DNA of 21,380 bases from Chloroflexota bacterium. Its GTDB lineage: Bacteria; Chloroflexota; Dehalococcoidia; UBA6926; JACQUM01. Made by a program: the position numbers and the translations under genes. The stretch is from assembly GCA_016210295.1 (NCBI GenBank), contig JACQUM010000039.1, forward strand, positions 1-21,380, given 5' to 3'. Positions 15,280 through 21,240 of the stretch are shown in pieces; positions within the stretch are counted from its first letter, which is position 1, and every line of letters starts with the position of its first letter. The notes beneath the pieces are model-generated. The model saw only the letters and a list, made by a program, of their open reading frames with translations, was not told the origin of the DNA and searched no databases.

Positions 15280-16776
15280 TTAGACACCCGTCAGCTTGAG
15301 GGTCGTCACCGATAGGGTGGTGAGGTCGGCGACGCGGATGGCGTGGTTGTTCGTGTCCGCGATGTAGAGCGCGTCCCCAGCGACGCTGAGCCCGCCCGGC
15401 TCGTGGAATCGGGCCTCGGTGCCCAGGCCGTCCCGGAGGCCAGCCTCGGTGGAGCCCAGGAGGGTTCGCGCCACTTGGGTCTCCGGCGAGACGGTCTTGA
15501 CCTTGTTGTTGAAGGTATCGGCCACGTAGACGAGGCCGTCCTTGTAGGCCACGCCCAGGGGGTGCTGGAGGCGGGCGTCGGGGCCGATGCCGTCCACGTC
15601 GCCGAACTCAAAGAGCCCCTCGCCCACCAGGGTGCGGACCTGGCCCCCAGAGTCGGCCCCAACGGTGCGGATGGAGCTGGTCTCGCTGTCGGCGAAATAG
15701 AGGTGCTGGCCGTCGGCGACGATGCCGCTGGGCTGAGCGAGCCAGGCCTGGGCTCGGGGACCGTCCTGGAGACCCTCCGGCCCGTCCCCGGCGAAGGGGT
15801 AGAGCTCCTGAGACTCCAGGTCCAGGGCCCAGAGCTGGTGGAGGCCCGCCATGGCGATGATGACAAGGTCCCCGACCAGGGCGAGGTCCCAGGGAGAGGA
15901 GAGGTCGGTGGAGCGGGCGGGGCCGCCGTCGAAGAAGGAGCGGGCCTGCTGGCCCGTTCCCGCCACGGTCTCGACGATGCCTTTGGCCAGATCGACTCGG
16001 CGGATGGCGTGGTTCTCCGTGTCGGCCACGTAGAGAACGTTTTCCTCGTGAGCCAGCGCCATCCCCTGGGGGTAGAGGAAGCGCGCCTCGGCAGGGCCTC
16101 CGTCCTCCAGGCCCGGCTGGCCGCTGCCGATGACCTGTCGCACGCCGCCCTCCAGGGAGGCCACAAGGAGTCGGTGGTGGCCGGAGTCGGCGATGAAGAG
16201 GCGGCCGGAAGCGGCGTCGGCGAGGACCTTGCCGGGGAAGGCCAAAGGCCCGGCCTCGTCCATTCGTCCCTTTTCAGCTACGAGGAGAGGGCTCCGATCG
16301 ATCTCTCCTGTCTGGTCGAACTCCTGGATGGCCGCCGAGAGGACGCTGTCGAAGGTGGAGAGGGGAATCTCCCCTTCATGGCGCCCGATGATCCGCCCCT
16401 GGGGGTCCAGGAGGTAGAGGCTGGGCCATGCCCGGACGGTGTACTCCTGCCAGACCCGGTGGTCGCGGTCGTTGACGACAGGATGCTGGACGCCGTGGCG
16501 GAGGACAGCCTTGCGCACCGTCTCGGTGAGGCGCTCGGTGGGGAACTTGGGGGAGTGGACGCCCACCACCACCAGCTCCTGCCGGTACTTCTCCTGCAGC
16601 TTCCGCAACTGCGGAAGGGTGTGCATACAGTTGATTCAACAGGAGGTCCAGAAGTCCAGCAGGACCAGCTTCCCCTTCAGGTCGGTCACATGGAGGGGTC
16701 GAGAGGTGTTGAGCCAGTCCAGTCCCTCGGGGAAGTCCGGTGCATGAACGGTGCCGGCGAAGGAGCGCTCTGCCAT
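15280..16776 (-). CDS. Thioredoxin-NHL repeat selenoprotein (TGA read as Sec47)
   Basis: Read through an in-frame TGA at 16638-16636, this is a 498-residue protein starting at ATG 16776 (AGGA upstream). The N-terminal thioredoxin domain has KLVLLDFWTSC, then TGA, then INCMHTLPQLRKL; homologues of this family carry FWTYCCINCMH, so TGA replaces the first Cys of the CINC pair (U47-I-N-C50). The cis-Pro loop is VRAWPSLYLLDPQG. Six NHL-type blades follow from about residue 165 (for example RLFIADSGHHRLLV, VLYVADTENHAIRRV, LVYVADTFNNKVKTV, ALYIADTNNHAIRV), forming a six-bladed propeller as in NHLRC2-type proteins. A 7-bp hairpin follows the TGA. No signal peptide is seen. It probably acts as a thiol/selenol oxidoreductase; its partner is unknown. 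The alternative is a nonsense mutation. Confidence 0.85.
16600..16617 (-). promoter_or_regulatory. Putative bacterial SECIS hairpin of the thioredoxin-NHL gene
   Basis: On the minus strand CTTCCGC-AGTT-GCGGAAG forms a perfect 7-bp stem with a 4-nt loop whose second base is G. The loop begins 25 nt after the TGA (16638-16636). Both spacing (16-37 nt) and the G in the first two loop positions match the published bacterial SECIS description. Confidence 0.75.
16636..16638 (-). other. Selenocysteine codon (TGA), Sec47
   Basis: The minus-strand context is TCC TGT TGA ATC AAC TGT, giving S-C-U-I-N-C. The codons on both sides are in one frame, with homology continuing across the TGA. Confidence 0.82.
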
Positions 16777-16829
16777 TATCTTTTCCTGCTGCCTCGCTCT
16801 CCATTGTGCGCGTTTTGAACGTATAATTC

Positions 16830-17009
16830 TAACACGGTGCTGAAAAGGGGAGTCCAGTCCCGAGAAATCGGGATTGGCGTCCGCCTGCGGCGGATGGGGG
16901 TAACCCCCAGATACAATTTCCGCCCCCTTTCTAGTCAGAGCCCGCTCTGAGCCTGCCGAAGGGAAGGGGGCAGGGGGATGGTTGAAAAGCATTTTTCATC
17001 GGCCTGCTA
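16830..17009 (+). mobile_element. MITE-like element, copy 2 (about 180 bp)
   Basis: The left end CTAACACGGTGCTGAAAA and the reverse complement of the right end CTAGCAGGCCGATGAAAA are imperfect inverted repeats. The interior shares with copy 1 GGGGAGTCCAGTCC, GGCGGATGGGGG, CCCCCAGATAC, and GCCGAAGGGAAGGGGG near the right end. It starts 3 nt after a plus-strand TATAAT (16822-16827) and separates it from the FMN-binding gene, as copy 1 does for its gene. It is non-coding. Confidence 0.7.
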
Positions 17010-17047
17010 GATTGGAACTGTTCGGAGGACAAGAAAGCGAGGAGCAG

Positions 17048-17467
17048 ATGATCTCTCTGACGGATGAGATGCAAGAATTGATCAACAACTCCTTGGCGAA
17101 CGGGACACCATGTATCCTGGCCACCGCCTCGCTCAAGGGGGAGCCCAGCGTCAGCTTCCGCGGGAGCTTGATGGTCTTCGACACAGAGCACCTGGCCTAT
17201 TGGGACCGGAGCCATCGCGCAGCCATTGAGCACATCCGTGAGAACCCCAAGGTGGCGGTGATGTTCCGAGATCCGGCCAGGAAGAAGGGCTGGCGCTTCT
17301 TTGGGGAGGCGACCCTTCACGAGGACGGAGCGATTCGCCAGCAAGTGATGGAGCGGGTGGTAGAGCGGGAACTCGGCATGGACCCGGAGCGCAAGGGCGT
17401 GGCGGTGCTCATCAAGGTCAACAAGGTCACTACCACGGGCGGGCAAGTCCTTCAGGAGCGCGGGTAA
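17048..17467 (+). CDS. Pyridoxamine 5'-phosphate oxidase-like FMN-binding protein
   Basis: A 139-residue single-domain protein with the split-barrel FMN-binding fold. It starts at ATG 17048 (MISLTDEMQELINNSLANG), with CGAGGAG upstream; an in-frame start at 16982 would lie inside the MITE and is rejected. Typical elements are PCILATASLKGEPSVSFRG near the start, LAYWDRSHRAAIEHIRENPK and VAVMFRDPARKKGWRFFGEA. Proteins of this group bind FMN or F420 and are dimeric; many have no proven reaction. It is not a true PdxH: it is too short and lacks the C-terminal PdxH domain. It precedes rpsU by about 120 nt, with a separate promoter between. Confidence 0.85.
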   Translation: MISLTDEMQELINNSLANGTPCILATASLKGEPSVSFRGSLMVFDTEHLAYWDRSHRAAIEHIRENPKVAVMFRDPARKKGWRFFGEATLHEDGAIRQQVMERVVERELGMDPERKGVAVLIKVNKVTTTGGQVLQERG

Positions 17468-17491
17468 GCGCAGACGGCCTGGTCTTTGGTG

Positions 17492-17497
17492 TATAAT
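17492..17497 (+). promoter_or_regulatory. Putative -10 box of rpsU
   Basis: A perfect TATAAT lies in TTGGTGTATAATAGG, 92 nt before the rpsU ATG, directly after the preceding stop. The -35 is weak. Confidence 0.5.
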
Positions 17498-17588
17498 AGG
17501 GTCTCGCGCGAAGGCCGGTGCCGCTCAGGTACATCGCCCTTTGGCACTGGCAAAAGGCAGCATGGCTTGAGGTCCCTGTGAGGTAGAG

Positions 17589-17777
17589 ATGGCTGAAGTC
17601 ACATTGCGGTCTGGCGAGGGCCCGGAGGACCTGCTCCGGCGGTTCCGGTCTGAGGTGACCCGCTCGGGCCTCCTGCGGGAGATGAAGGACCGGCGCTTCT
17701 TCCAGTCCAAGCGCGAGAAGGCCCGACTGGCTGCCGCCCGGGCCGCTCGGCGCAACCGTCGCCGCAGGCCCTTCTAG
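17589..17777 (+). CDS. rpsU: 30S ribosomal protein S21
   Basis: A 62-residue, strongly basic protein. It begins MAEVTLRSGEGPEDLLRRFR and ends in an Arg-rich tail (AARAARRNRRRRPF), with the S21 core REMKDRRFFQSKREKARLAA. S21 binds the small subunit near the anti-Shine-Dalgarno end of 16S rRNA and assists initiation. Length and layout are normal for S21. It has its own putative promoter and a strong Rho-independent terminator, so it is monocistronic. Confidence 0.95.
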   Translation: MAEVTLRSGEGPEDLLRRFRSEVTRSGLLREMKDRRFFQSKREKARLAAARAARRNRRRRPF

Positions 17778-17828
17778 CGCCGCTTCGGCGCCGTCCCTAC
17801 CAGGTTAGAGCGCAGCAAGAGTCCTGAA

Positions 17829-17875
17829 AATGTCTCCTCTGGGAACGCTTCCAGAGGAGACATTGTTTGTATTTC
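17829..17875 (+). terminator. Rho-independent terminator of rpsU
   Basis: AATGTCTCCTCTGG (17829-17842) pairs with CCAGAGGAGACATT (17851-17864) around the 8-nt loop GAACGCTT, a perfect 14-bp stem followed by GTTTGTATTT. Confidence 0.88.
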
Positions 17876-18001
17876 GTTCCAGGGTCTTCGATTTTCCAGT
17901 CTTTGCTTTTAGCTGTTCACGCGCATCGCCAGAGGGATGAGGCGGACGCGGCGTTCATCGCCACCAGGTCTCTCGACAAGAGGCCTACCTCGCAGGTGTC
18001 C

Positions 18002-18400
18002 TCAGGGGTTTGGCTGCGCCGACCTCTGTCCGGCGAGACGGCGCCAGAGGTCTCGCAGGTTCTGGTAGTAGCGCAGGAACACTCCGGGGATGACGCCGGA
18101 AAGGTGGAAAGGGAGGAAGTAGTAGATGGGAGGGTCCCAGCCCAGGGACTTGAGCGAGAAGTAGGGCACCCAGACCAAGACGCCGAGGGTGACCAGGATG
18201 TTGCCCCAGCGGCGCGTCGGGTGCACGGGGCCCGTCTCGCGGCCACGGCGGAGGTAGTTGCCCGTGAGGACTGCGGCTAGGTGGATGGGGAGGTACAGGA
18301 AGAAGGGCGGGTCTCCTCCTTGAAGGAGGGAGACCACGAAAGGCACCCAGACCAAGACGCCCAGGACGATGAGGAGGGTCCCCCACCGGTACCGGCTCAT
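18002..18400 (-). CDS. Membrane protein with internal duplication (132 aa)
   Basis: The protein is built of two tandem copies of one unit. Unit 1 runs YRWGTLLIVLGVLVWVPF ... GGDPPFFLYLPIHLAAVLTG; unit 2 runs RRWGNILVTLGVLVWVPY ... WDPPIYYFLPFHLSGVIPG. Each unit contains two hydrophobic segments joined by a DPP turn and includes a conserved His, so four membrane helices are expected, with a basic C-terminal tail. I do not recognise a named family and cannot assign a function; the paired histidines in membrane segments could bind metal or haem, which is speculation. It is 48 nt downstream of the zinc-ribbon gene and convergent with rpsU. Confidence 0.8.
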   Translation of the reverse strand: MSRYRWGTLLIVLGVLVWVPFVVSLLQGGDPPFFLYLPIHLAAVLTGNYLRRGRETGPVHPTRRWGNILVTLGVLVWVPYFSLKSLGWDPPIYYFLPFHLSGVIPGVFLRYYQNLRDLWRRLAGQRSAQPNP

Positions 18401-18448
18401 GCTCTCACCTGAGGCGCCTTTTCGACGAGCAAGAGAAGAGAGATTGCC

Positions 18449-18556
18449 CTACGGATCGCTGCAGTCGCGGGTGTAGCCGCAGTTGAGACAGACGGTCTTG
18501 CAATGGACCTCCAAGGTCGGCCTGCCGCAGAGGTCGCAGGTATCCTGGGCTTTCAT
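18449..18556 (-). CDS. 35-residue zinc-ribbon protein
   Basis: A very short gene missed by length cut-offs. The ATG at 18556 is preceded by AGGAGGA at about 7-nt spacing. The product, starting MKAQDTCDLCGRPTLEVHCK, has two CxxC knuckles: CDLCG and CLNCGY, plus two further cysteines, so it very likely folds round one zinc ion. Similar tiny ribbons occur beside membrane and redox genes in related bacteria, with no known function. It probably forms a two-gene unit with the duplicated membrane protein and is divergent from the cytochrome cluster. Confidence 0.78.
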   Translation of the reverse strand: MKAQDTCDLCGRPTLEVHCKTVCLNCGYTRDCSDP

Positions 18557-18667
18557 GAAGGGCTCCTCCTGCCAGCCTTAGGCTACGATACCAACGGGCG
18601 GAGCGTCAAGGCAGGAACCGGATGCGGCGCTCCAGCGTTCCGAGGTGGAGAAAGGGTTTCGTTCAAC

Positions 18668-18697
18668 TTGGGAACGGAGACAGGCACGCGGTATCAT
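18668..18697 (+). promoter_or_regulatory. Possible promoter of the cytochrome-redoxin cluster
   Basis: TTGGGA (18668-18673) and TATCAT (18692-18697) are separated by 18 nt and lie 45 nt before the first start codon of the cluster. This is a visual match only. Confidence 0.35.
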
Positions 18698-18742
18698 GGT
18701 ATCTGTGCTCTCTGCATGGGAATCGGATGTGCTGGGGAAGGG

Positions 18743-19225
18743 ATGGTGGGCCTCATGCCTCTGGTCATCGGCAGGCCGCGGGCCCGAGTCTGGGTTTTCC
18801 TGGGAGCCGCCCTGCTCCTTTCGGCGTGCGGAACCAACGGGCAGACGCAGCTTGGGACCCCTGTTTCCAAGGCGGTGCTCCAGCGGGGCGAGGCGCTCTA
18901 TAATGCCCAATGTCTGAGCTGCCACGGCGGGGCGACGGGAGGCGGCCTGAAGGACATCCCCCCTCCCCACAACGCCAACGGCCACACCTGGCACCACCCA
19001 GACCAACAGATCACCGACATCGTCCTGAACGGTTTTTCCTTCTCGCTGGACGAGCCGAAGATGCCTGCCTTCAAGGACAAGCTCACCGAGGAAGAAGTTG
19101 AGGCTATCCTGGCGTACATCAAGACCTGGTGGACTCCGGAGCAGAGGCAGTGGCAAGCGACGGTGACGGCCCAAACCAGAGAACGTTCTCTCTCAGGGCC
19201 TGACAAGGGACAAGGGCAGAATTAG
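18743..19225 (+). CDS. Cytochrome c lipoprotein (copy 1)
   Basis: About 160 residues from ATG 18743 (GGGGAAGG upstream); ATG 18755 is the alternative. The signal segment VWVFLGAALLLSAC ends in a lipobox with Cys29 as the lipidation site. A single haem c site, CLSCH (Cys57, Cys60, His61), is followed by GGATGG, PPPHNANGHTWHHPD, DIVLNG and MPAFKDKLTEEE, where the Met is a likely sixth haem ligand. This is a class I mono-haem cytochrome anchored on the outer face of the membrane. Its paralogue at 19903-20370 shares most of these motifs. It is the first gene of a four-gene cluster, 16 nt ahead of the selenoprotein redoxin. Confidence 0.9.
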   Translation: MVGLMPLVIGRPRARVWVFLGAALLLSACGTNGQTQLGTPVSKAVLQRGEALYNAQCLSCHGGATGGGLKDIPPPHNANGHTWHHPDQQITDIVLNGFSFSLDEPKMPAFKDKLTEEEVEAILAYIKTWWTPEQRQWQATVTAQTRERSLSGPDKGQGQN

Positions 19226-19241
19226 TACGGCGGAGAGGGTT

Positions 19242-19886
19242 ATGAACAGAGCAAGAGGCCGCAAGAGCCAACGGCTGCCGTCCTCCGAGACGATCTGGGG
19301 GAGGATTCCTTTATGGGTTTACTTCGTTGCCTTCAGCTTCCTCGCCCTTGCGGTGGGGATTGGCTTTAACGCCTGGGGGCAGTGGCACGCCTCCACCATG
19401 AGCATGGCTCCTGACCCAGGAGTTAACGCTTCTCAGACGGAGCTGGGAGCGGGCAAACTTGCCTCCGAGTTCTCACTCCTGGACGGGTTTGGACAGACGT
19501 ATACGCTGAAGCCCGGGGACGGGAGAGCGCATCTCCTCGTCTTCTACATGGGGTACTTCTGAGGTGGCTGCCGGACCCAGCTCGGCGAGCTGGCACAACG
19601 CAAAGACGAGTTGACAAAGCTGGCAGACGTGGTCGCCATCAGCGTGGATGCTCCTATCGATGTGCAGAAGGCGAACCAGTTGCTGGGCGGGGCCTTCCCC
19701 CTGCTTAGCGATCCTGAGCTTCGGGTGATAAGCGCGTATCAGATGCGGCACGCCATGGGAGGCCTCACCGTAGGGAACATGGGCTACGTGATCATCGATG
19801 GACGAGGGGTCGTCAGAGAGGTTGTTGTAGACCCTGTCTTCGGCTGGCATGCCGACGCCATCCTGCAGTCTCTGAAATCGCTGTGA
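19242..19886 (+). CDS. Membrane-anchored redoxin selenoprotein (TGA read as Sec107)
   Basis: Read through an in-frame TGA at 19560-19562, the gene encodes 214 residues from ATG 19242 (GGAGAGGG upstream). Residues ~23-45 (LWVYFVAFSFLALAVGIGF) form one N-terminal membrane anchor, with the domain outside. The AhpC/TSA-redoxin fold has ASEFSLLDGFGQTYTLKPGD, LLVFYMGYF, then TGA, then GGCRTQLGELAQ, and VVAISVDAP and VGNMGYVIIDGRG later. Homologues read FYxG(x)FCxxCRxQL, so TGA is the peroxidatic/first redox Cys and the motif is U107-G-G-C110. A hairpin follows the TGA. It lies between two cytochrome c lipoproteins with 16-nt gaps each side. The likely role is a thiol/selenol peroxidase or disulfide reductase at the outer membrane face. 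The alternative is a nonsense mutation. Confidence 0.87.
19560..19562 (+). other. Selenocysteine codon (TGA), Sec107
   Basis: The context is GGG TAC TTC TGA GGT GGC TGC CGG, giving G-Y-F-U-G-G-C-R. Both flanks are in one frame, and the redoxin homology is continuous across it. Confidence 0.84.
19577..19593 (+). promoter_or_regulatory. Putative bacterial SECIS hairpin of the redoxin gene
   Basis: CCAGCTC-GGC-GAGCTGG is a perfect 7-bp stem with a GGC loop. The loop begins 21 nt after the TGA, and its first two bases are G. A short lower stem (GTG 19564-19566 with CAC 19594-19596) could extend it across a bulge. The position and loop fit the bacterial SECIS pattern. Confidence 0.76.
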
Positions 19887-19902
19887 TCTTAGGGCCCGAG
19901 GC

Positions 19903-20370
19903 GTGAGCTTACAGCTGTGGCTTGTCTTGGTCGGGCTGACGGCTGCGCTGTTCCTCGCCGCTTGTAGTCGAAGCCCGGCGCCCGGCGGAATTGCGCCTAC
20001 ACCCATCCCCGAGGATGCGACGCCAGAAATGCTATCGAGAGGGGAGAGTCTGTATCAGGCGAACTGCCAGTCGTGTCATGGGGGCGCCACCGGCGGCACC
20101 ATGATGACGATTCCCCCTCCCCACAATGCCAACGGCCACACCTGGCACCATCCCGACTGCCAGTTGACGGATGTCGTGCTGAACGGCTCTGGGGAGATGG
20201 GAGAGATGATGCGGCGGATGATGCCTGCGCCGGAGGGCACGCCACGGATGCCCGTCTTCAAGGGGACTCTCACGGAAGAGGATATTCGGGCTATTCTCGG
20301 CTATATCAAGACATGGTGGACGGAGGCGCAGCGCCAGTCCCAGGCGAGGGCAACGGAGCAGCTATGCTAA
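19903..20370 (+). CDS. Cytochrome c lipoprotein (copy 2)
   Basis: A 155-residue protein from GTG 19903. The N-terminus LWLVLVGLTAALFLAAC gives a lipobox with Cys21. The haem c site is CQSCH (Cys55, Cys58, His59). The block PPPHNANGHTWHHPD is identical to that in copy 1. It differs by an extra Cys just after (HHPDCQLTD), by a Met-rich insertion (GEMGEMMRRMMPAPEG) before MPVFKGTLTEEDI, and by a C-terminal Cys. The Met-rich loop next to a SCO gene hints at copper handling, but this is inference. The ribosome-binding site is weak (GAGG). Its stop lies inside the start region of the SCO gene (7-nt overlap), so the two are co-translated. Confidence 0.9.
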   Translation: MSLQLWLVLVGLTAALFLAACSRSPAPGGIAPTPIPEDATPEMLSRGESLYQANCQSCHGGATGGTMMTIPPPHNANGHTWHHPDCQLTDVVLNGSGEMGEMMRRMMPAPEGTPRMPVFKGTLTEEDIRAILGYIKTWWTEAQRQSQARATEQLC

Positions 20371-21029
20371 GGCCACAGCGTCTCCGCCTTTTCTGGGTGC
20401 TCTCGGGTCTTCTGGCTCTTCTCCTCGCTGTGGGCTGTGGCGAGGCGGCGCCGAAGCCATCGGGTGGGGAGGTAGCCCAACCCTACGAGGGCACGAAACT
20501 GGAGGGTCTGGCGCCGGGCTTCCGCCTGACCGATCACCGTGGGGAGTCCGTAGCCCTCTCGGACTTTCGCGGGAAGGCGGTCGCCCTCGCCTTCCTGGAC
20601 CCTCGCTGCACCGATGTCTGCCCCTTGACCGCCCTTCACTTCCGCGTGGCTGGGGAGGCTCTTGGGAGGGACGCGGACAGGGTCGCTTTTCTGGCGATCG
20701 ACGTGAACCCGGAGGCGGACCAGCCCGCGGACGTCGTCGCCGCGACGGAGAAGTGGGGCCTGGCCCAGATGCCGAACTGGCACTTTCTGCGAGGCGGCGC
20801 TCAGGAGGTGGAGGCTGTCTTGAGCACCTATTACATCGCGACGGCCCCGAAGCCGGATAAAGCGGGGGAGGTGGTCCACACTCCCGGTGTATATGTCATT
20901 GACCAGAAGGGGCAGAGACGCTGGTACATCTCCACGCCTATGGAGGGGGGTTTGCCCGCCTCCTGGGCTCCGCCGTTGAGCGATATCCTGGTCAAACGCC
21001 TGCGGGAGGTCCTGGGAGGGGGAAGCTAA
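20364..21029 (+). CDS. SCO1/SenC-family copper and thiol protein, lipoprotein
   Basis: A 221-residue protein from ATG 20364, overlapping the cytochrome stop by 7 nt, with CGGAG upstream. The signal is VLSGLLALLLAVGC with lipobox Cys25. The thioredoxin-like domain has GFRLTDHRGESVALSDFRGK, the SCO copper motif FLDPRCTDVCPLT (Cys82, Cys86; CxxxCP) and the third ligand His171 in VVHTPGVYVID. SCO proteins deliver copper to, or reduce cysteines of, the CuA site of cytochrome c oxidase subunit II, outside the membrane. It closes the rightward cluster. Its conserved ligands argue for real copper binding. It could equally serve another cuproenzyme. Confidence 0.9.
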   Translation: MLRPQRLRLFWVLSGLLALLLAVGCGEAAPKPSGGEVAQPYEGTKLEGLAPGFRLTDHRGESVALSDFRGKAVALAFLDPRCTDVCPLTALHFRVAGEALGRDADRVAFLAIDVNPEADQPADVVAATEKWGLAQMPNWHFLRGGAQEVEAVLSTYYIATAPKPDKAGEVVHTPGVYVIDQKGQRRWYISTPMEGGLPASWAPPLSDILVKRLREVLGGGS

Positions 21030-21039
21030 ACGGGGACCC

Positions 21040-21240
21040 TCAAGAGACAGGGCGGTTGCCGAGGTAGACCAGGAAGACCAGGACGGCGAGGAAGACGCTG
21101 GTGATGACGACGAGGTAAACCCCGATGGGGACCCGTGCCCATAGCGACGCAGGCTTCGAGCCATCAGACCTGGAACGGGCTCTCGCGGCGTCTCTGCTCG
21201 GAGCAGAGCCTTTAGTCGTCTTCGCCTTCGCTCTTTTCAT
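21040..21240 (-). CDS. Small single-pass membrane protein (66 aa)
   Basis: The protein has a basic N-terminal half (MKRAKAKTTKGSAPSRDAAR) and one membrane helix (VPIGVYLVVITSVFLAVLVF) ending LGNRPVS. The layout and helix sequence recall the N-terminal anchor of the selenoprotein redoxin (IPLWVYFVAFSFLALAVGI), so it may be a free-standing version of that anchor. The start is ATG 21240, with AGGAGA a few bases upstream (GAGAGGAGACCC). It is convergent with the SCO gene, 10 nt apart. Its function is unknown. Confidence 0.7.
   Translation of the reverse strand: MKRAKAKTTKGSAPSRDAARARSRSDGSKPASLWARVPIGVYLVVITSVFLAVLVFLVYLGNRPVS

Noticed and set aside
15280..16626. NHL gene starting at the Met at 16626
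   Set aside because: This start would remove the thioredoxin strand and half the active site. The in-frame sequence upstream (KLVLLDFWTSC) is clearly part of the same domain.
15343..16818. 491-residue open frame opposite the thioredoxin-NHL gene
   Set aside because: It is an antisense shadow, repetitive in composition only because the NHL repeats are, and has no family resemblance.
16982..17047. Extended start of the FMN-binding protein
   Set aside because: The extra residues are encoded by the right end of the MITE and lack family similarity.
18503..18742. N-terminal extension of cytochrome c copy 1
   Set aside because: The open frame extends upstream, but it overlaps the divergent zinc-ribbon gene and would bury the lipoprotein signal. 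The start at 18743 or 18755 gives a normal signal.
19242..19562. A 106-residue truncated protein ending at the TGA, with a separate 91-residue gene starting TTG at 19611
   Set aside because: The two pieces form one continuous redoxin domain in one frame. The TTG at 19611 has no good ribosome-binding site and would begin after the catalytic motif.
15280..19886. Genetic code with TGA as a sense codon (Trp or Gly)
   Set aside because: Many unrelated genes in the window end in TGA with proper overlaps to the next start, and Trp is encoded by TGG throughout.
20364..21029. A third selenoprotein in the SCO gene
   Set aside because: Its CxxxC cysteines are both encoded by ordinary TGC codons, and there is no in-frame TGA before the stop.
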